From: Pyrus communis
Taxonomy: Eukaryota; Streptophyta; Magnoliopsida; Rosales; Rosaceae
NCBI RefSeq assembly: GCF_963583255.1
Contig: NC_084813.1
Span: 9,720,001-9,784,000 of the forward strand
Reading direction: 5' to 3'
Length of the DNA stretch: 64,000 bases
The notes under the pieces are model-generated. The model made no database searches. It had not been told where the DNA came from and was given only the letters and a program-made list of their open reading frames with translations. The translations under genes were made by a program, and so were the position numbers. Of the stretch, positions 48,565-61,008 are shown in pieces; position 1 is the stretch's first letter, and each line of letters opens with the position of its first letter.

Positions 48565-51500
48565 TATGATCAACTTGTTGCAAGCTATATCACCTCCACA
48601 CTTACAGAACCTGTCCTTGCCTTGATCGTGTGTTATGATTCTGGCAAAGCATTTTGGGAGTGCTTGGAACAGCACATCTCGTAGAAATTTGTTACCAACG
48701 CTGTTAATTTGCGTTTCCAGTTGCTTAACCTTCATAAAGCACTCACTCTGTACCAGAATTTCTTTAACACACCAAAAACTTGGCAGACAAACTAGCTCAC
48801 ATCGGCCAATCTATTCCCAACAATGACTTAGTCCTCATAGTGCATTGTGGACTTGTTCCTGAATACCGGATATTGTTTACCACTGTTATCAATTCATCCC
48901 CATTGTCGTCCTTCACTGAACTGAATTCCAAGATTGTGGCTTTTGATCTCCAAAACCCACATTCCTCGAATTTTCCTACATCTTCCTAGACGACCCTCCT
49001 CGCCACTCATTAGCCACTTCCATCCCAGGGTCGCGGCAACCCCTCCAACAATTCTAATTGCGGCGACTAGCAGGGGAATCGCCCCCACGACGGCAACCCA
49101 AGGCATCACTCCAACAATGACAGAAACTAGCGACCCATAGTCAAAATCAGTGGGGTGAAAATCATCAAAATTGGAATCTGCCCCCTCAATGGAATGGCCC
49201 AAACCGTGGCAGCGGCAATTGGAATGACCCTCTCCAAACTGGAACGCACCCTCTAATGAGCTATTGGGCTCAGGACCAATTCTCAATTGTTCCCAACTTG
49301 TTCTATTCAACAGCACTTGGGCCAAAACTGCCTTCATAGGTATGGTGGGCCAGAATCGTTTCCTCCTTTTGCAGGTTCTTAAGTTGTCAAGTACCCTGAT
49401 CTGACATGGTACCTGGACAGCGGTGCAACCCATATATGATTGGTGATCCAAGCACTCTCCAACACCCACAACATTACAATGGTAATAACTCGGTTCAATT
49501 GGATATGGTGACCATCTTAGCATAATGTCAACTGGTATTATTCTTATATCACTCAACTCTCACTTTTTTCTTCTTAAAAATGTTTTTCTTGTTCTCTATT
49601 CGCAAGAATCTTTTATTTGTCGCTAAATTTACTACTGATAATAACGTTGTTTTATGTTTCTTTGCACAATTTGATCGTATCTATGATTTACGCTCTAGCT
49701 CACTCTTTTTTTTTTCAAGGCCCATGTAGAGATGGTTTATATCCATTGTCACTTCTGTCTCCTAAAGCACTTACTGCCCTTTTCACTATTTGGCACTAGT
49801 GACTTGGTTAACTGTCATTTAGGTTTTACTCTAGGTTCTAAGTTTTCATCTTCTATTTTCTCAAACAAAAACAAAACAAAAAAAAAAAAAAAAAAAGTTT
49901 CCATCTGCTAATTTTTGTAAAAGTTGTGCGTTGAGTAAATCAACTCATTCCATTTGCATTAAATAAAGAACGTGCATCTGTTCCAATTTATTTAATACGT
50001 TCTGATGTTTAGATGTCTACTGTTGATTCCATTTCTAGATTTCATTATTATGTGCTTTTTACAGATGATTATCCTCGTTACATATGAATTTATCCAATGA
50101 AAAAGATATCCGAAGTTTTCCATCATTGTCAAACTTTTGTGGCCGTGGTTAAAAATATATTCAACTCACACATTAAATTTTTCCAAAGTGATGGTGGCAC
50201 TAGTATGTCAACAACTCAATGTCTGGCTTTTGTCATCTTCTTGATATTCAGCAAAGTTTTTTGTGCCCTCATACGCCACAATAGAATGGGTTAGTTTAGG
50301 ACAAACATTGTCTTATTGCTAACATGGTGCATGCTTTGCTTATCGCAGCACATACCCTACACTCTCTATGGGTAAAGGCAACGCTCACATCCGTTTATCT
50401 CATCAATACACCATACTCCCCCTTCCCTGTTATTTGGTCGATCACCTTCTTATTCATCTACCCACCTCATGGTAACTCTCACTCGAGATGGCACTCGTCG
50501 GTAGAACTACTAGGTATCCCTTACCTCATGCCTTATAAATTTCTTTGTCTACTGATGAGCCTACATGTTTTTCTCAGGCTGTTTGTAAATAGGAATGGCA
50601 CGATGCCAGGGCCGAAGAGATAAATGCATTATTACAAAATCAAATATGGGTCTTAGGTGCAGTTTGGGATTGAGGTGATTAAAAAAAAACTGGTATGAAA
50701 AAACGTTGGGAGGGTTTTTGGTGTTTAGTAAACTTTCAAAAGCAGCTTTATCTCAAAGTTTGGGGTGAAAAGAAGCCCAAAACATGAAGCTACAAATAGC
50801 AGCTTTCAAAAACAGCTTATTTTTTAAAACAAGAGTGAACAGTGGTGTGTTTAATGAAATTTTCAACAACCCAAAATTGCCCTCATTTCCCTCTCCCCTT
50901 CAGCTCTCGCCTTCAGCACTCTCGCATACCCGACCGAACCAGGAAAACAACTCTCTCGTTCTCTCGTTCTCTCGTTCCAAAAACCAGCAATCTTTCTCTT
51001 TCTCCAGGTTTCTTCAGGTTCTTTTGGTAAGCTTCTCTTGTAAAAATTTTTTATTTATTTGTTTGGATTTTTCAATTTGGGGATGAAGGATTGAGAGGGA
51101 AAGAGGGGTGGGAAGAGCAAAGGGATGAGGGTATGGGTGTCGAGAAAAACAATTGGGGATGGAGGGTGGGGAAAAAATTAATTGGGGAAGGTGATATGGT
51201 TTGTGGAAAAAATTGATTGGGAAAAAATTAATTAGGAAAAAAAAATTAGGTTTGTGGAGGAAACAAGAAAAATTAAGAGAGAAGTTTGATTACTTCTCTA
51301 TTCATTTTTTTAGAAGGTCTGCTTCTGATTTGGGTTTAGGTAAGGGATAATTTCTTATAAAGCTTTGCTCTGCTTCTGATTTGTGAACTGTGCTTCTGAT
51401 TTGTCATGCGTCTCTTGCGATTCAGCTCACCCCTCAGGTTAGTGCTCGTATCTTATCTCTCTCTTAGTATGCTATCGTGTTTTATATTTTTTTTTTCTGA

Positions 51501-52720
51501 ATTCTTCATTTATGCTATGTGTCTTTTTTTTTTTTTCTTCTGAATTCTTCATTCCACCATTACATGAAACTTGGTTATGGAGAGTTTCTGAGTTCTCCTG
51601 CAAACTTGGTTTGGTAGTTGTCTAACAGATCACCATTATAGTGAGCATTACACTTTTGCCAACTGTGTCTATTATGGTATGTGTGTGTTGTTGGTTTACC
51701 GCAAATAAAACTAGCATTACTCCCGCAATCGAGCTCTATCTTAAATGGTGATGGCCAAGCTTATATATGTCATTGTTGTAGCTACTACAGATACATCGAT
51801 GTAGACGCATATAGTTATGGTACAAACATAAATGTACCAGCTGGAAAATGGATGCACACCATAGTTTCCAGTGTAAAGTCATGTTAATGAGATGTGTACT
51901 GTTTAGCTAGCCAAATGTCTTCGGCAACAGATGCAAGGAAAACTAGTATGTACTTTAGAAGTAAACATAAGCTTAGATAACGGTTTTATCTTAAATTAGT
52001 CTGTCACGTACAAATAGAATTTAGGGATTAATTTTTATTTAAATCTTTGAGTCATGGTTGTGTTTTCGTTTGTGGTTTTCATTCGGTTTCTTTTCAAACA
52101 ATGCAATGCAATGCATGTATGCCTAAACAGAACCATAAGTGGTGTACCATTTGCTTACAGGGTTTTGCTATGATTGTAGAATAACTATGCATTTTCGAAC
52201 ATGGAACCGTTCTCATACTATGGAACCTTTCCTTAGTTGTATTTTGACTTCTTTAAATTATAAATATAAATAGTAGTTGTAACTTATCATTATTCAATGA
52301 AATGAAGTCATTTCTCAATAGCATTAACTAGTAATTTTCGATTTCATCATGCACCATAGCATTTATCATCATCATCTCTTTGTTTGTTTAGTAGGAGAAA
52401 ATGTGTTGTATTTCCTTTAGCTAGATCCAGTTTTTTTTTTAGTAAGGAGAAAATGTCCTTGCCCATTCTCATACAAACCTGCTATTTCTCCCGAATTATG
52501 CTACAAAATCTTGCTCTTTATGCTATATAGGTCTACTTGTTTTAAACTAATAACGACCTTTGGTTGGAAACTGATCTATTGTGGACAGTAGAATTCCATC
52601 TTGAGACTGGCTAGGCCAAACTTTTTGAACCCAAACTGTGATGTAATCTTTTGTAGTTGTATGTGGATCGTTTATTGGTTATTTCTTGGTTATATTACAA
52701 TATCATTTGTTCTTGTTTTA

Positions 52721-52757
52721 ATATATATGTATATATATATATATGTATGTATATATA
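52721..52757 (+). repeat. TA-rich microsatellite
   Basis: TATATGTATATATATATA-type repeat just upstream of the ORF1 start of Harbinger 2. Confidence 0.75.
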
Positions 52758-52777
52758 CAAATCAATAGTTGGTATCG

Positions 52778-53767
52778 ATGGCAAAGAAAGGGGCATCTTC
52801 GTCAAATCCTGTAGCTACATGGAATGCCCACAATATATCTATATTTTGTGATGTTTGCATCAAGGAGGTTGAGGCCGAACATTGTCCGGGCACTCACTTT
52901 GACAAAGATGGATATGCAAATATTAGAGCTAACTTCAAGGCAGAGACAGGGCATGATTATGAAAGAAATCAACTAAAAAATAAGTCAGATGCCCTTAAAA
53001 ATGAGTGGAAGTTGTGGAAAGAGCTAGTTGGTAAAGAAACTGGCCTAGGGTGGAATTCGAGTAAGGGTATCATTGATGCCTCTGAGGAGTGGTATAATAA
53101 TAAAATTCAGGTTTGTGTATTTATCTTTTAATATGTATTATGATATCATGCAATATGTATTAACCATATTCTTTCTTACTTGAAGACAAACAAAGAATAT
53201 GGAAAATTGCGAAAAAAAAAAAAAGGCATTAGTTCTGAGATGGAGGATAAGCTAGATAGGATGTTCTTGAGTACAGTTGTTACCGGTGAACATGCATGGG
53301 CACCTTCATCTAGAGTACTACCACCAAAGTCAAGAGAGGAATTTGTAAGACAAATTGATTCATATGATGAGGAAGAAACTGATACTATGCAGGATCTAAG
53401 GCAAGCAAGAAGGAAGGGAAAAAACAGAGCAGCTAACCAAGGAGAATTGCGAAAAAAGAAGGTTAATAAGAAAGGGAAAAAATTTGGAGGTGCTACAAAA
53501 CTTTGTGATCAAATTGACCGTTTTGTTGTAGCTTATGAAACTAGGAGTTCTACAAACTCATTGATGAGGTCGCTGCATATATGTAATAGTATTCCGGAAG
53601 TGTTAGCGGTCGTTGCACAATTGCCTGGTTGTGAGCCACTTAGCGAGTTATGGTTGTTTACTACATGTTTATTTTGTTCTGCAAAGAAGCGATAGGTGTT
53701 TACCACGATGCAAGATCCTGAAGTCCAGCTGACTTGGTTGAAATATATGTTCAACAAAGAACAATAA
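52778..53767 (+). pseudogene. Harbinger 2 ORF1, Myb/SANT-like DNA-binding protein (one stop)
   Basis: Exons 52778..53110 and 53186..53767. The N terminus MAKKGASSSNPVATWNAH leads into a Myb/SANT-like domain (PF12776 type) with HFDKDGYANIRANFKAETG and LKNKSDALKNEWKLWKEL. The second exon has a Lys-rich stretch, GEHAWAPSSRVLPP, another basic cluster, then the C-terminal EVQLTWLKYMF motif. One TAG at 53693..53695 separates CSAKKR from VFTTMQDPEVQLTWL, and the family expects Gln there. It probably binds the element ends and partners the transposase. An upstream ATG at 52769 adds three residues. Confidence 0.82.
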
Positions 53768-53989
53768 GAAGCTATAACTATGAATTAGGACTTTGTGTGG
53801 TTTGTACTTTGCATTAAGACTATGTGTTGAATGTTGCTCGTATTTTGTGTTTATTGAATGTTGGATTATGATTTCTTGTTAAACGTTGGATTGACTTGTT
53901 CTCGAATGTCGGATTATGACTTCTTAGTGATTGCTGGATTATGACTTGTGGAATTTTGAATTATGTGTTAGGTTACAGGTACATTCAAT

Positions 53990-55335
53990 ATGAACACCTC
54001 TAATGATGATGTTGAGGAGTTGGAGGATGGTCTAATTATATGCACTGTAGCGAGAGCTGTTGAAATATATTATTTAAAATATGTCCACAAAACTCCATGT
54101 ATGAATTCTTCCCATACAGGTAATATTTGGTTGATGGAAGTACTACAAGGAAATGATGTGCGATGCTATACAATGTTTAGGATGAACAAAGATGTCTTTT
54201 ATAGATTATCCAATGACTTGCAAACTAATTATGGATTGAAAGGTTCAAGGAAAATGAATGCAACTGAAATATTAGGAATGTTCTTGCATATGTTGGGACA
54301 TGGTGTGAAAAATAGATTAACTCAAGAGAGATTTCAACATTCTGGTGAGACTGTTAGTAGATATTTTGGTGCTATGTTGGATATCGTATGTAAGATGGCA
54401 ATAGATATTATCAAAGCGATGGATTTATAGTTTCGTGGCATTCCCCAAGAAATAAGGAGAGATACAAGATACATGCCTTATTTTAAGGTAAAGTTTGACT
54501 CGTCTTCTAACTTATTTGCAAACTATAAGTGTAGGTTGACGGTTTTCTTCTATGTCATTATTTTTAGGATTGTATTGGTGCCGTAGATGGAGTGCATGTT
54601 AAGGCTTCAATACCACCTCCGGATCAAGTTCCATACATTGGTAGGAAAGGAATACCGACTCAAAATATTATGGCTGCATGTAATTTTGACATGCAATTCA
54701 CATTTGATTGTGCCAGATGGGAAGGCACTGCACATGATACAAGGGTTTTTCTATCTGTACTACGGAATCCAAATTTAAAATTTTCTAAGCCTCCAAATGG
54801 TAATCTTCATACTTTTATTATAACATTTTACATACTTACTTTGTATAATTATTACAATACAAAACAAAATTTTCAATTGTCAGGAAAATATTACTTGGTA
54901 GATGCGGGGTACCCACAAAGGAGAGGTTATTTGGGACCATATAAAGGTGAAAGATATCATCTCCCAGACTTTTGTAGGGGTGCCGAACCAACAGGTCATA
55001 AAGCGGTATTCAACCACAGGCATTCTTCTCTTAGGAGCATCATTGAACGAACTTTTGGAGTATGGAAGAAAAGATGGGCAATTTTAAGGGATATGCCTAA
55101 TAACCGGTTCAATAAGCAAGTGAAGATTGTCATTGCTATAATGGCTCTTCATAACTACATACGGAGGTATTCTAAACGTGATCGTCATTTTGATGACCCC
55201 AGGGACTTTTGTGAAGAGAGCGATAGTAGTGATGATGATGATGATGAATATCAAAATTATCAAATTGAAGGATCACATGAGATAGAGGTATTAAGAAATA
55301 GAATAGCAACAAGTTTGATGAATGCATCTAATTAG
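53990..55335 (+). pseudogene. Harbinger 2 transposase, ALP1/HARBI1-like (one stop)
   Basis: Exons 53990..54487, 54568..54799 and 54884..55335 splice in phase. The helix-turn-helix-like part has MNATEILGMFLHMLGHG. The DDE catalytic residues are all present: Asp in GAVDGVHV, Asp in LVDAGYP and Glu in RSIIERTFGVWKKRWAIL. The only break is TAG at 54428..54430 between KAMDL and FRGIPQEIRRDTRYMP, where Gln or Glu is usual. The acidic tail SDSSDDDDDEYQ is typical. Full length apart from the stop. Confidence 0.88.
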
Positions 55336-56222
55336 ACTACTTTCAAGTACATTAACAATATTGTAATAATGAATCCTAGATATTCAATCTAAAATATTTC
55401 AATTGAAGTAGTTTGTCATACTAATTAATATTTAAAATAAAGTTTATAAATATTTTTCTTCTAAAAATAAAGTATATTTAGTAATTCACTTTTATTTGTT
55501 AAAAAAATTAAATTAGTAGCACATCTAGTATTATACCTTTTTTGGTCATTTCACACAGTCACAGCTGTTTTACATAAAAGTTTACCAAACACTATCATAC
55601 TGCTTTTTTTTTTTTTTTTTTTTTCCAAAAGCACTTTTACAAAAAAGTTTACCAAACACTTTGCTGCTTTATTTCACAGCCACTTATTCTCACAGCACAG
55701 CTGCTTATTCTTACAGCAGTTTTTTTTCAAAGCACAGCAATACCAAAATAGCCCTTAGTTCCTCCATCTGCACACTAAAATAAAGTGGCCTGCAAATGGG
55801 TGTTCCGAATCAAGCAAGCACCCCATGCATGGTTCCATCGGTTCAATTTCTTTATCCTACGTTATGGATTTATTCAAAGTTATGCAGACAGTTCCCTTTT
55901 TATTTATAGGCATCGCTCTCATATTATCATCATATTGTTATACGTGGACGATATCGTCCTAACAGGTAGTCACTAACCTACCTTGCAGCGTTTCATCACC
56001 CATCGCATCACGACTCTCAATCTCAAAGATCTTGGATAGCTGAATTATTTCCTAGGACTTCAAATTACATGAACAACAGTTGGGCTTTACGTTTAATAGG
56101 CTAAATACATCACAGACCTCTCTCCCGTGCGAAGATGTTGGACTGCAAACCTAACAGCGCACACATCAAACAAGTGGTATCGGCATACATAGAAGACCCC
56201 TTATCCTCTCCTGCAGAATATT

Positions 56223-57754
56223 TGTTGGAGAACAATTTATAAACAGTAAAAATAACAGAAATACTTATACTTTATTATTCAAAAATAGTTGCAATACAGA
56301 ATGCAATTACACAATAATTACAAAAAATTAAAATGACACTAACTTGAATGAATTGAAGGTAGAGACTAGCGCAAACGCTATGTCCTTCGAACAGTATTTC
56401 CGTCCCACTCGTGTGCTTGTGGTTCTACAATGTCTGCTCGACCAGGATACAACTACCTAATTCTACAACCCGCACTGGATTATAGAACTCTAGCGAATTG
56501 CTTTGTGTATTTACTCTCTGGAAATTTTGTACGGAAGACAAGAAGGAAGAAAATATTATTTTTTATGGAACTAAGGACTCTAGTTATATAGGCTCCTTCA
56601 TACCTGTTCAAACACCTTTTGGATGTATCTGAAGCTATACAACTCTTTCCAAAGAGATACAACTCTTTCCAAAGAGTTGTGTCTATTAATCAAAATATTT
56701 TTAATTAATTTAATTAAAAACTTAATTCGAAATTAAAAATAATTGATCAGATTAATTTTAATTCCTTGGCCCCAAGTGCCCCAAGGCCCTTGTCTTTATT
56801 AATTAATATTAATTTATATTAATATTATAGTATAATCATCAAGCCTAATCCACACAATTAGTGGCCCAAACCTCAATCCTCATTCCAAATGGTCCAAATT
56901 CTAATTACTAAGAAGAAGAAATAAGCCTATATAAAGGCTAGTGAAAATCCACTGTTGCCCGATGTGGGACAAGAAGGGTCTCAAAACTCCTACAATACCC
57001 CACATTTGAGACAACTCTTTGGTCCTAGAAACACTAAGATACAAGAGTAAATAATAGATGTGACATACATCAGGAGATGTGTCTTTTGAACTTGAACCTA
57101 CCTTAGTATATACTTATCGGATTTACTAGATGACGCAGTGAATATAAAATCTTGAACTGTTCATCTCCGTAACAAACCAAGACAATAAGCAAAACATATA
57201 TCACACCAACACATTGCAAATTCATACGTTTGTGCTCATTTTGGTCCTGAACAAATCCTGAATTCATGAGAGCTTTAGAGAATGTAGCCATATAATTCTC
57301 ATAAATGCGACCCCACATTTACTCTCATATAGGTGATATTGATTAAGAATGGGTTGCTACTATTCCACCTGATTTACAAGTATCAATATCATTAAACTAA
57401 TGTATCCTACACCATCAGCAGTCACCACACTTCTTCCTTCATAGGAATGGGTATGTAAGTGTGATTCTTCTTGAATCTAGCCAAACCAGTTTGCCTATTG
57501 AACCTAGACCATGGGATCTCCAATCAACTAGGTTAGGTTTCCGTTTGGCAGTTTCATTTTACACTATTGGCTTTAAACCCATGCCCCTCGATGTATGCTT
57601 AACTTGCTCTCTAGACAAACCTTTAGTAAGCGGATCCGCAATATTATCTTTTGACTTAACATAGCCAATAGAAATTACATCACTAGAGAGCCATTGCTTT
57701 ATAGTATTATGACTTCATCTAATTTGTCTAGACTTCCCATTGTATACACTATTT
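56223..57754 (-). repeat. Left inverted arm of Copia 2 (3' LTR 56223..56994 plus tail)
   Basis: LTR on the minus strand: TGTAGGAGTTTTGAGACCC to GTTCTCCAACA, 772 bp. It is preceded by the purine tract AATGTGGGGTAT and the end of the pol frame. Confidence 0.85.
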
Positions 57755-59425
57755 GTAGCAGATATTGTGCAGCTAAACTATCACAGTGTATACATATTGC
57801 CGTTACAAGTTTAGGCCATATGGGAACATCTTTCAAAAAATCTCTTAGCCTCTCAGCTTCTCCTCCAGCCATATCGAGAGCTATAAATTCCGATTTCATA
57901 GTTGATCGGGCTATGCATGTTTGTTTAGAAGATTTCCAAGATATTGTTGCTCCTCCCAAAGTAAATACATATCCACTTGTGGATTTTGTATCATTATTAT
58001 CCGATATCCAATTCGCATCAGTAAATCCTTCAAGCACAGGAGGATACCTTGTATAATGCAATCCATAATTCATTGTATGCTTTAAGTATCTCAATACTCG
58101 AATTAAAGCTTCCCAATGATCATGCCCAAGATTGCATGTATATCTACTCAGTCTACTCACTAAGTATGCTATATCAGGCCTTGTACAATTCATTATGTAC
58201 ATAAGGCTTCCAATAACTTGTGAGTATTCACGTTGAGATATAGCATCTCCTCTATTCTTCTTAAGTTTGCTATTGGCATCGAAAGGAGTAATTGCATCTT
58301 TACTTTCCAAATGACCATATTTTCTAAGTGTAGCTTCTATATAATGGGACTGTGTAAGAATATATCCTTCTTGGTTTCTTTTTATTTTTACACCAAGAAT
58401 CACATCAGCTAATCCAAGATCTTTCATATCGAAACTTGATTTCAATATCTTCTTGGTCCAATTTATTATCTCTTTGTTAGTTCCCATTATAAGCATATCA
58501 TCTACATATAAACACAACATAACGCAAGCATTATTTTGAGTTTTTGTGTTGACACACTTATCACACTCATTTATCTTAAAACCGTGTGTGATCATAATAT
58601 GGTCAATTTTTTCATGCCATTGCTTTGGAGCTTGTTTAAGCCCATATAGCGATTCCACAAGTTTACAAACTTTGTGTTCTTGACCTTTAACCACAAACTC
58701 CTCGGGTTGTTCCATATATATTTCCGCATCTAAGTCTCCATTTAAGAATGCAGTCTTTACATCCATTTGTTGTATTTCCATGTTATGGAGTGCAGCTATA
58801 GCATTCAACAATCTTATTGACGTAATTCTCGTTACAGGCAAGTATGTATCAAAGAAATGGAAACCATGTTTTTGACGGTATCCTTTAGCTACCAAACGAG
58901 CCTTATATTTGTCAATTGTACCATCAGATTTTAATTTCTTCTTAAAGATCCATTTGTACCCAATTGGCTTATTGCCAGGGGGAAAATCAACTAATTCCCA
59001 TGTATGATTTTACATAATGGAATCTATCTCATTGTTAACTGCATCCTTCCAAAATGGAGCTTCAGGAATGGACATGGCCTCCTTGAATGATTGAGCTTCT
59101 GTCTCGGTTAATAAGGTCACAAAATCAGGCCCAAAGTCCTTCCAAATTTTTGTCCTTTTACTCCTTCTAGGTTCAAGTTCTTCTTCTTCTTGAACTCTAG
59201 ACGAGGATGAACCATTATCATGTTCTCTAGGTTCGTCATTAACCTCAGATACATCATCATGTAATCTCTTTTTCAATAAATTAGACTTGCCTATTTTGTA
59301 TGGAAATATATCCTCAAAAAATATTGCATTTATAGATTCTATAATAGTATTGACATGTATATCACTTACTTTGGAATGAAAAACTAAGAATCTATAAGCT
59401 GAACTATTAGATGCAAAACCAATAA
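57559..59425 (-). pseudogene. Copia 2 pol remnant (integrase end, reverse transcriptase, RNase H)
   Basis: The integrase C-terminal GFASNSSAYRFL starts abruptly at the arm junction. Then EPRRSKRTKIWKDFG, a TAA at 59008 (SIM-stop-NHTWEL), and a long open frame 58895..57699 with the reverse transcriptase motifs [34 protein letters not shown] and [12 protein letters not shown], and RNase H pieces TDANWISD and CDSLAAQ. A frame change near 57765 leads to the tail DNIADPLTKGLSREQVK and a stop at 57559. The catalytic YVDD is intact. Confidence 0.88.
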
Positions 59426-61008
59426 AAATAGTGTATACAATGGGAAGTCTAGACAAATTAGACGAAGGCATAATACAATAAAGTAATGGCTCTCTAGTGG
59501 TGTAATTTCTGTTGACTATGTTAAGTCAAAAGATAATATTGCGGATTCGCTTACTAAAGGTTTGTCTTGAGAGCAAGTTAAGCATAGATCGAGGGGAATG
59601 GGTTTAAAGCCAATAGAGTAAAATGAAACTGCCAAACGGAAACCTAACCTAGTTGATTGGAGATCCCACGGTCTAGGTTTAATAGGCAAACTGGTTTGGC
59701 TAGATTCAAGAAGAAACACACTTACATACCTATTCCTATGATGGAAGAAGTGTAGTGACTGTTGATGGTGTAGGATACATTAGTTTAATGATATTGATAC
59801 TTGTAAATCAAGTGGAATTGTAGCAACCTATTCTTAATCAATATCACCTATATGAGAGTAAATGTAGGGTCGCATTTATGAGAATTACATGGCTACATTC
59901 TCTAAAGCTCTCATGAATTCAGGATTTGTTCAGGACCAAAAAGAACACAAACGTATGAATTTGTGATGTGTAAATGTGGCATATGTTTTGTTTATTGTCT
60001 TGGTTTACTGCAGAGATGAACAGTTCAAGATTTTATATTCACTGCATCATCTAGTAAATCCGATAAATATATACTAATGTAGGTTCAAGTCCGAAAGACA
60101 CCTCTCCTGATGTATGCCACATCTATTGTTTACTCTCGTATCTTAGTGTTTCTAGGACCAAAGAGTCGTCTCAAATGTGGGGTATTGTAGGAGTTTGAGA
60201 CCCTCTTGTCCCACATTGGGCAACAGTATTTTTTCACTAGCCTTTATATAGGCTTATTCCTTCTTTTTAGAAATTAGAACTTGGACCATTTGGAAATGGA
60301 TTGAAGGCTTGGGCCTTATAATTGTGTGGATTAGGCTTGAATATATATAGCCTAAATACAATTAATATTAATTAATCAAGACAAGGGGCCTTGTGTGCAA
60401 TGTAGTTGTCTGATTAATTAATATAGCCTAAATACAATTATAGTTGTCTGATTAATTAATATTAATTAATCAGATTCATTAATTTTAAATTTTCAGATTA
60501 AGTTTTTTAATTAATTTATTAATTAAAAACGTTTTGATTAAAAGACACAGCTATTAGAAAGAGTTGTGTACTTTCAAGTACACTGAACATGTATTTGAAA
60601 GGGTGTGAAAGAGCCTATATATTTCCAATCATAGTATCCAAGTGAGATTATCTTTTCTTCCTCTTTTTCTTCCGTACAAAATTTCCAGAGAGTATGCACA
60701 CAAAGCAAATTCGCTAGAATTCTAGAATCCAGTGCGGGTTGTAGAATTAGGTAGTTGAATCCTGGTTAAGCAGACGTTGTAGAACCACAAGCACAAGAGT
60801 GGGACGAAAATACTGTTCGAATGACATAGCTTTTACGCTAGCCTCTACCTTCTGTGATCAAGTTAGTATCATTGATATTCTTATATTAGTTTCTGTATTC
60901 ATTGTATAATTTCATTCTACACAAGTATTTTTGGTTAATGAAATATTAGAATTTCAAGTTCTATTTATTTTTGTTATTTTTTGTCTATTTCTGAATTGTT
61001 CTCCAACA
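59426..61008 (+). repeat. Right inverted arm of Copia 2 (tail plus 3' LTR 60186..61008)
   Basis: On the plus strand it starts AAATAGTGTATACAATGGG, encodes the same pol tail (DNIADSLTKGLS, stop at 59619), then the purine tract and an 823-bp LTR ending CTCCAACA. It differs from the left arm by scattered substitutions and small indels. Confidence 0.85.

Larger units (their letters stand above)
50656..55754 (+). mobile_element. PIF/Harbinger element 2, nearly intact
   Basis: The left end GGTGCAGTTTGGGATTG and the inverse right end CAATACCAAAATAGCCC are imperfect inverted repeats. TTA flanks lie at 50653..50655 and 55755..55757. It encodes a Myb/SANT-like ORF1 and an ALP1/HARBI1-like transposase in the same orientation. 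It sits in the reverse transcriptase region of Copia 1. Confidence 0.88.
47061..56217 (+). mobile_element. Copia retrotransposon 1, decayed and truncated
   Basis: 5' LTR 47061..47237, a primer site starting TGGTATCAT at 47238, then Gag, protease, integrase and reverse transcriptase remnants in order. Three later insertions lie inside or at its end: a MULE hairpin (47568), Harbinger 2 (50656) and Copia 2 (56223). No 3' LTR was found beyond Copia 2, so its end is lost. Confidence 0.8.
47292..56217 (+). pseudogene. Copia 1 Gag-Pol remnants
   Basis: Gag: MYFSTLSGHNVAQFLELTGA and NYLNWLRQIKHFL, broken at KWYQ-stop-DQ by the hairpin insertion and continued from 48574. Protease: WYLDSGATHI near 49410. 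Integrase: FTDDYPRY and FKFFQSDGG-like residues near 50070..50210. The start of reverse transcriptase lies near 50600, is cut by Harbinger 2, and resumes at 55758 with ACKWVFRIK joined straight to QAPHAWFHRF, so roughly 300 bp of the catalytic domain is deleted. LLYVDDIVLTG is intact. Many stops and shifts; not functional. Confidence 0.82.
56223..61008 (-). mobile_element. Copia retrotransposon 2 with inverted 3' ends
   Basis: Both outer edges are the same LTR terminus (TGTTGGAGAA at left, TTCTCCAACA at right), so the LTRs are inverted instead of direct. The left arm 56223..57754 and the right arm 59426..61008 are inverted copies of tail coding sequence plus 3' LTR. Between them lies 1.67 kb of minus-strand integrase end and reverse transcriptase. 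The flanks ATATT and AAATT agree at 4 of 5 bases. There is no 5' LTR, Gag or protease. Confidence 0.85.

Noticed and set aside
48894..49556. 220-residue minus-strand frame
   Set aside because: Antisense to Copia 1 Gag and protease remnants, which carry recognisable motifs on the plus strand.
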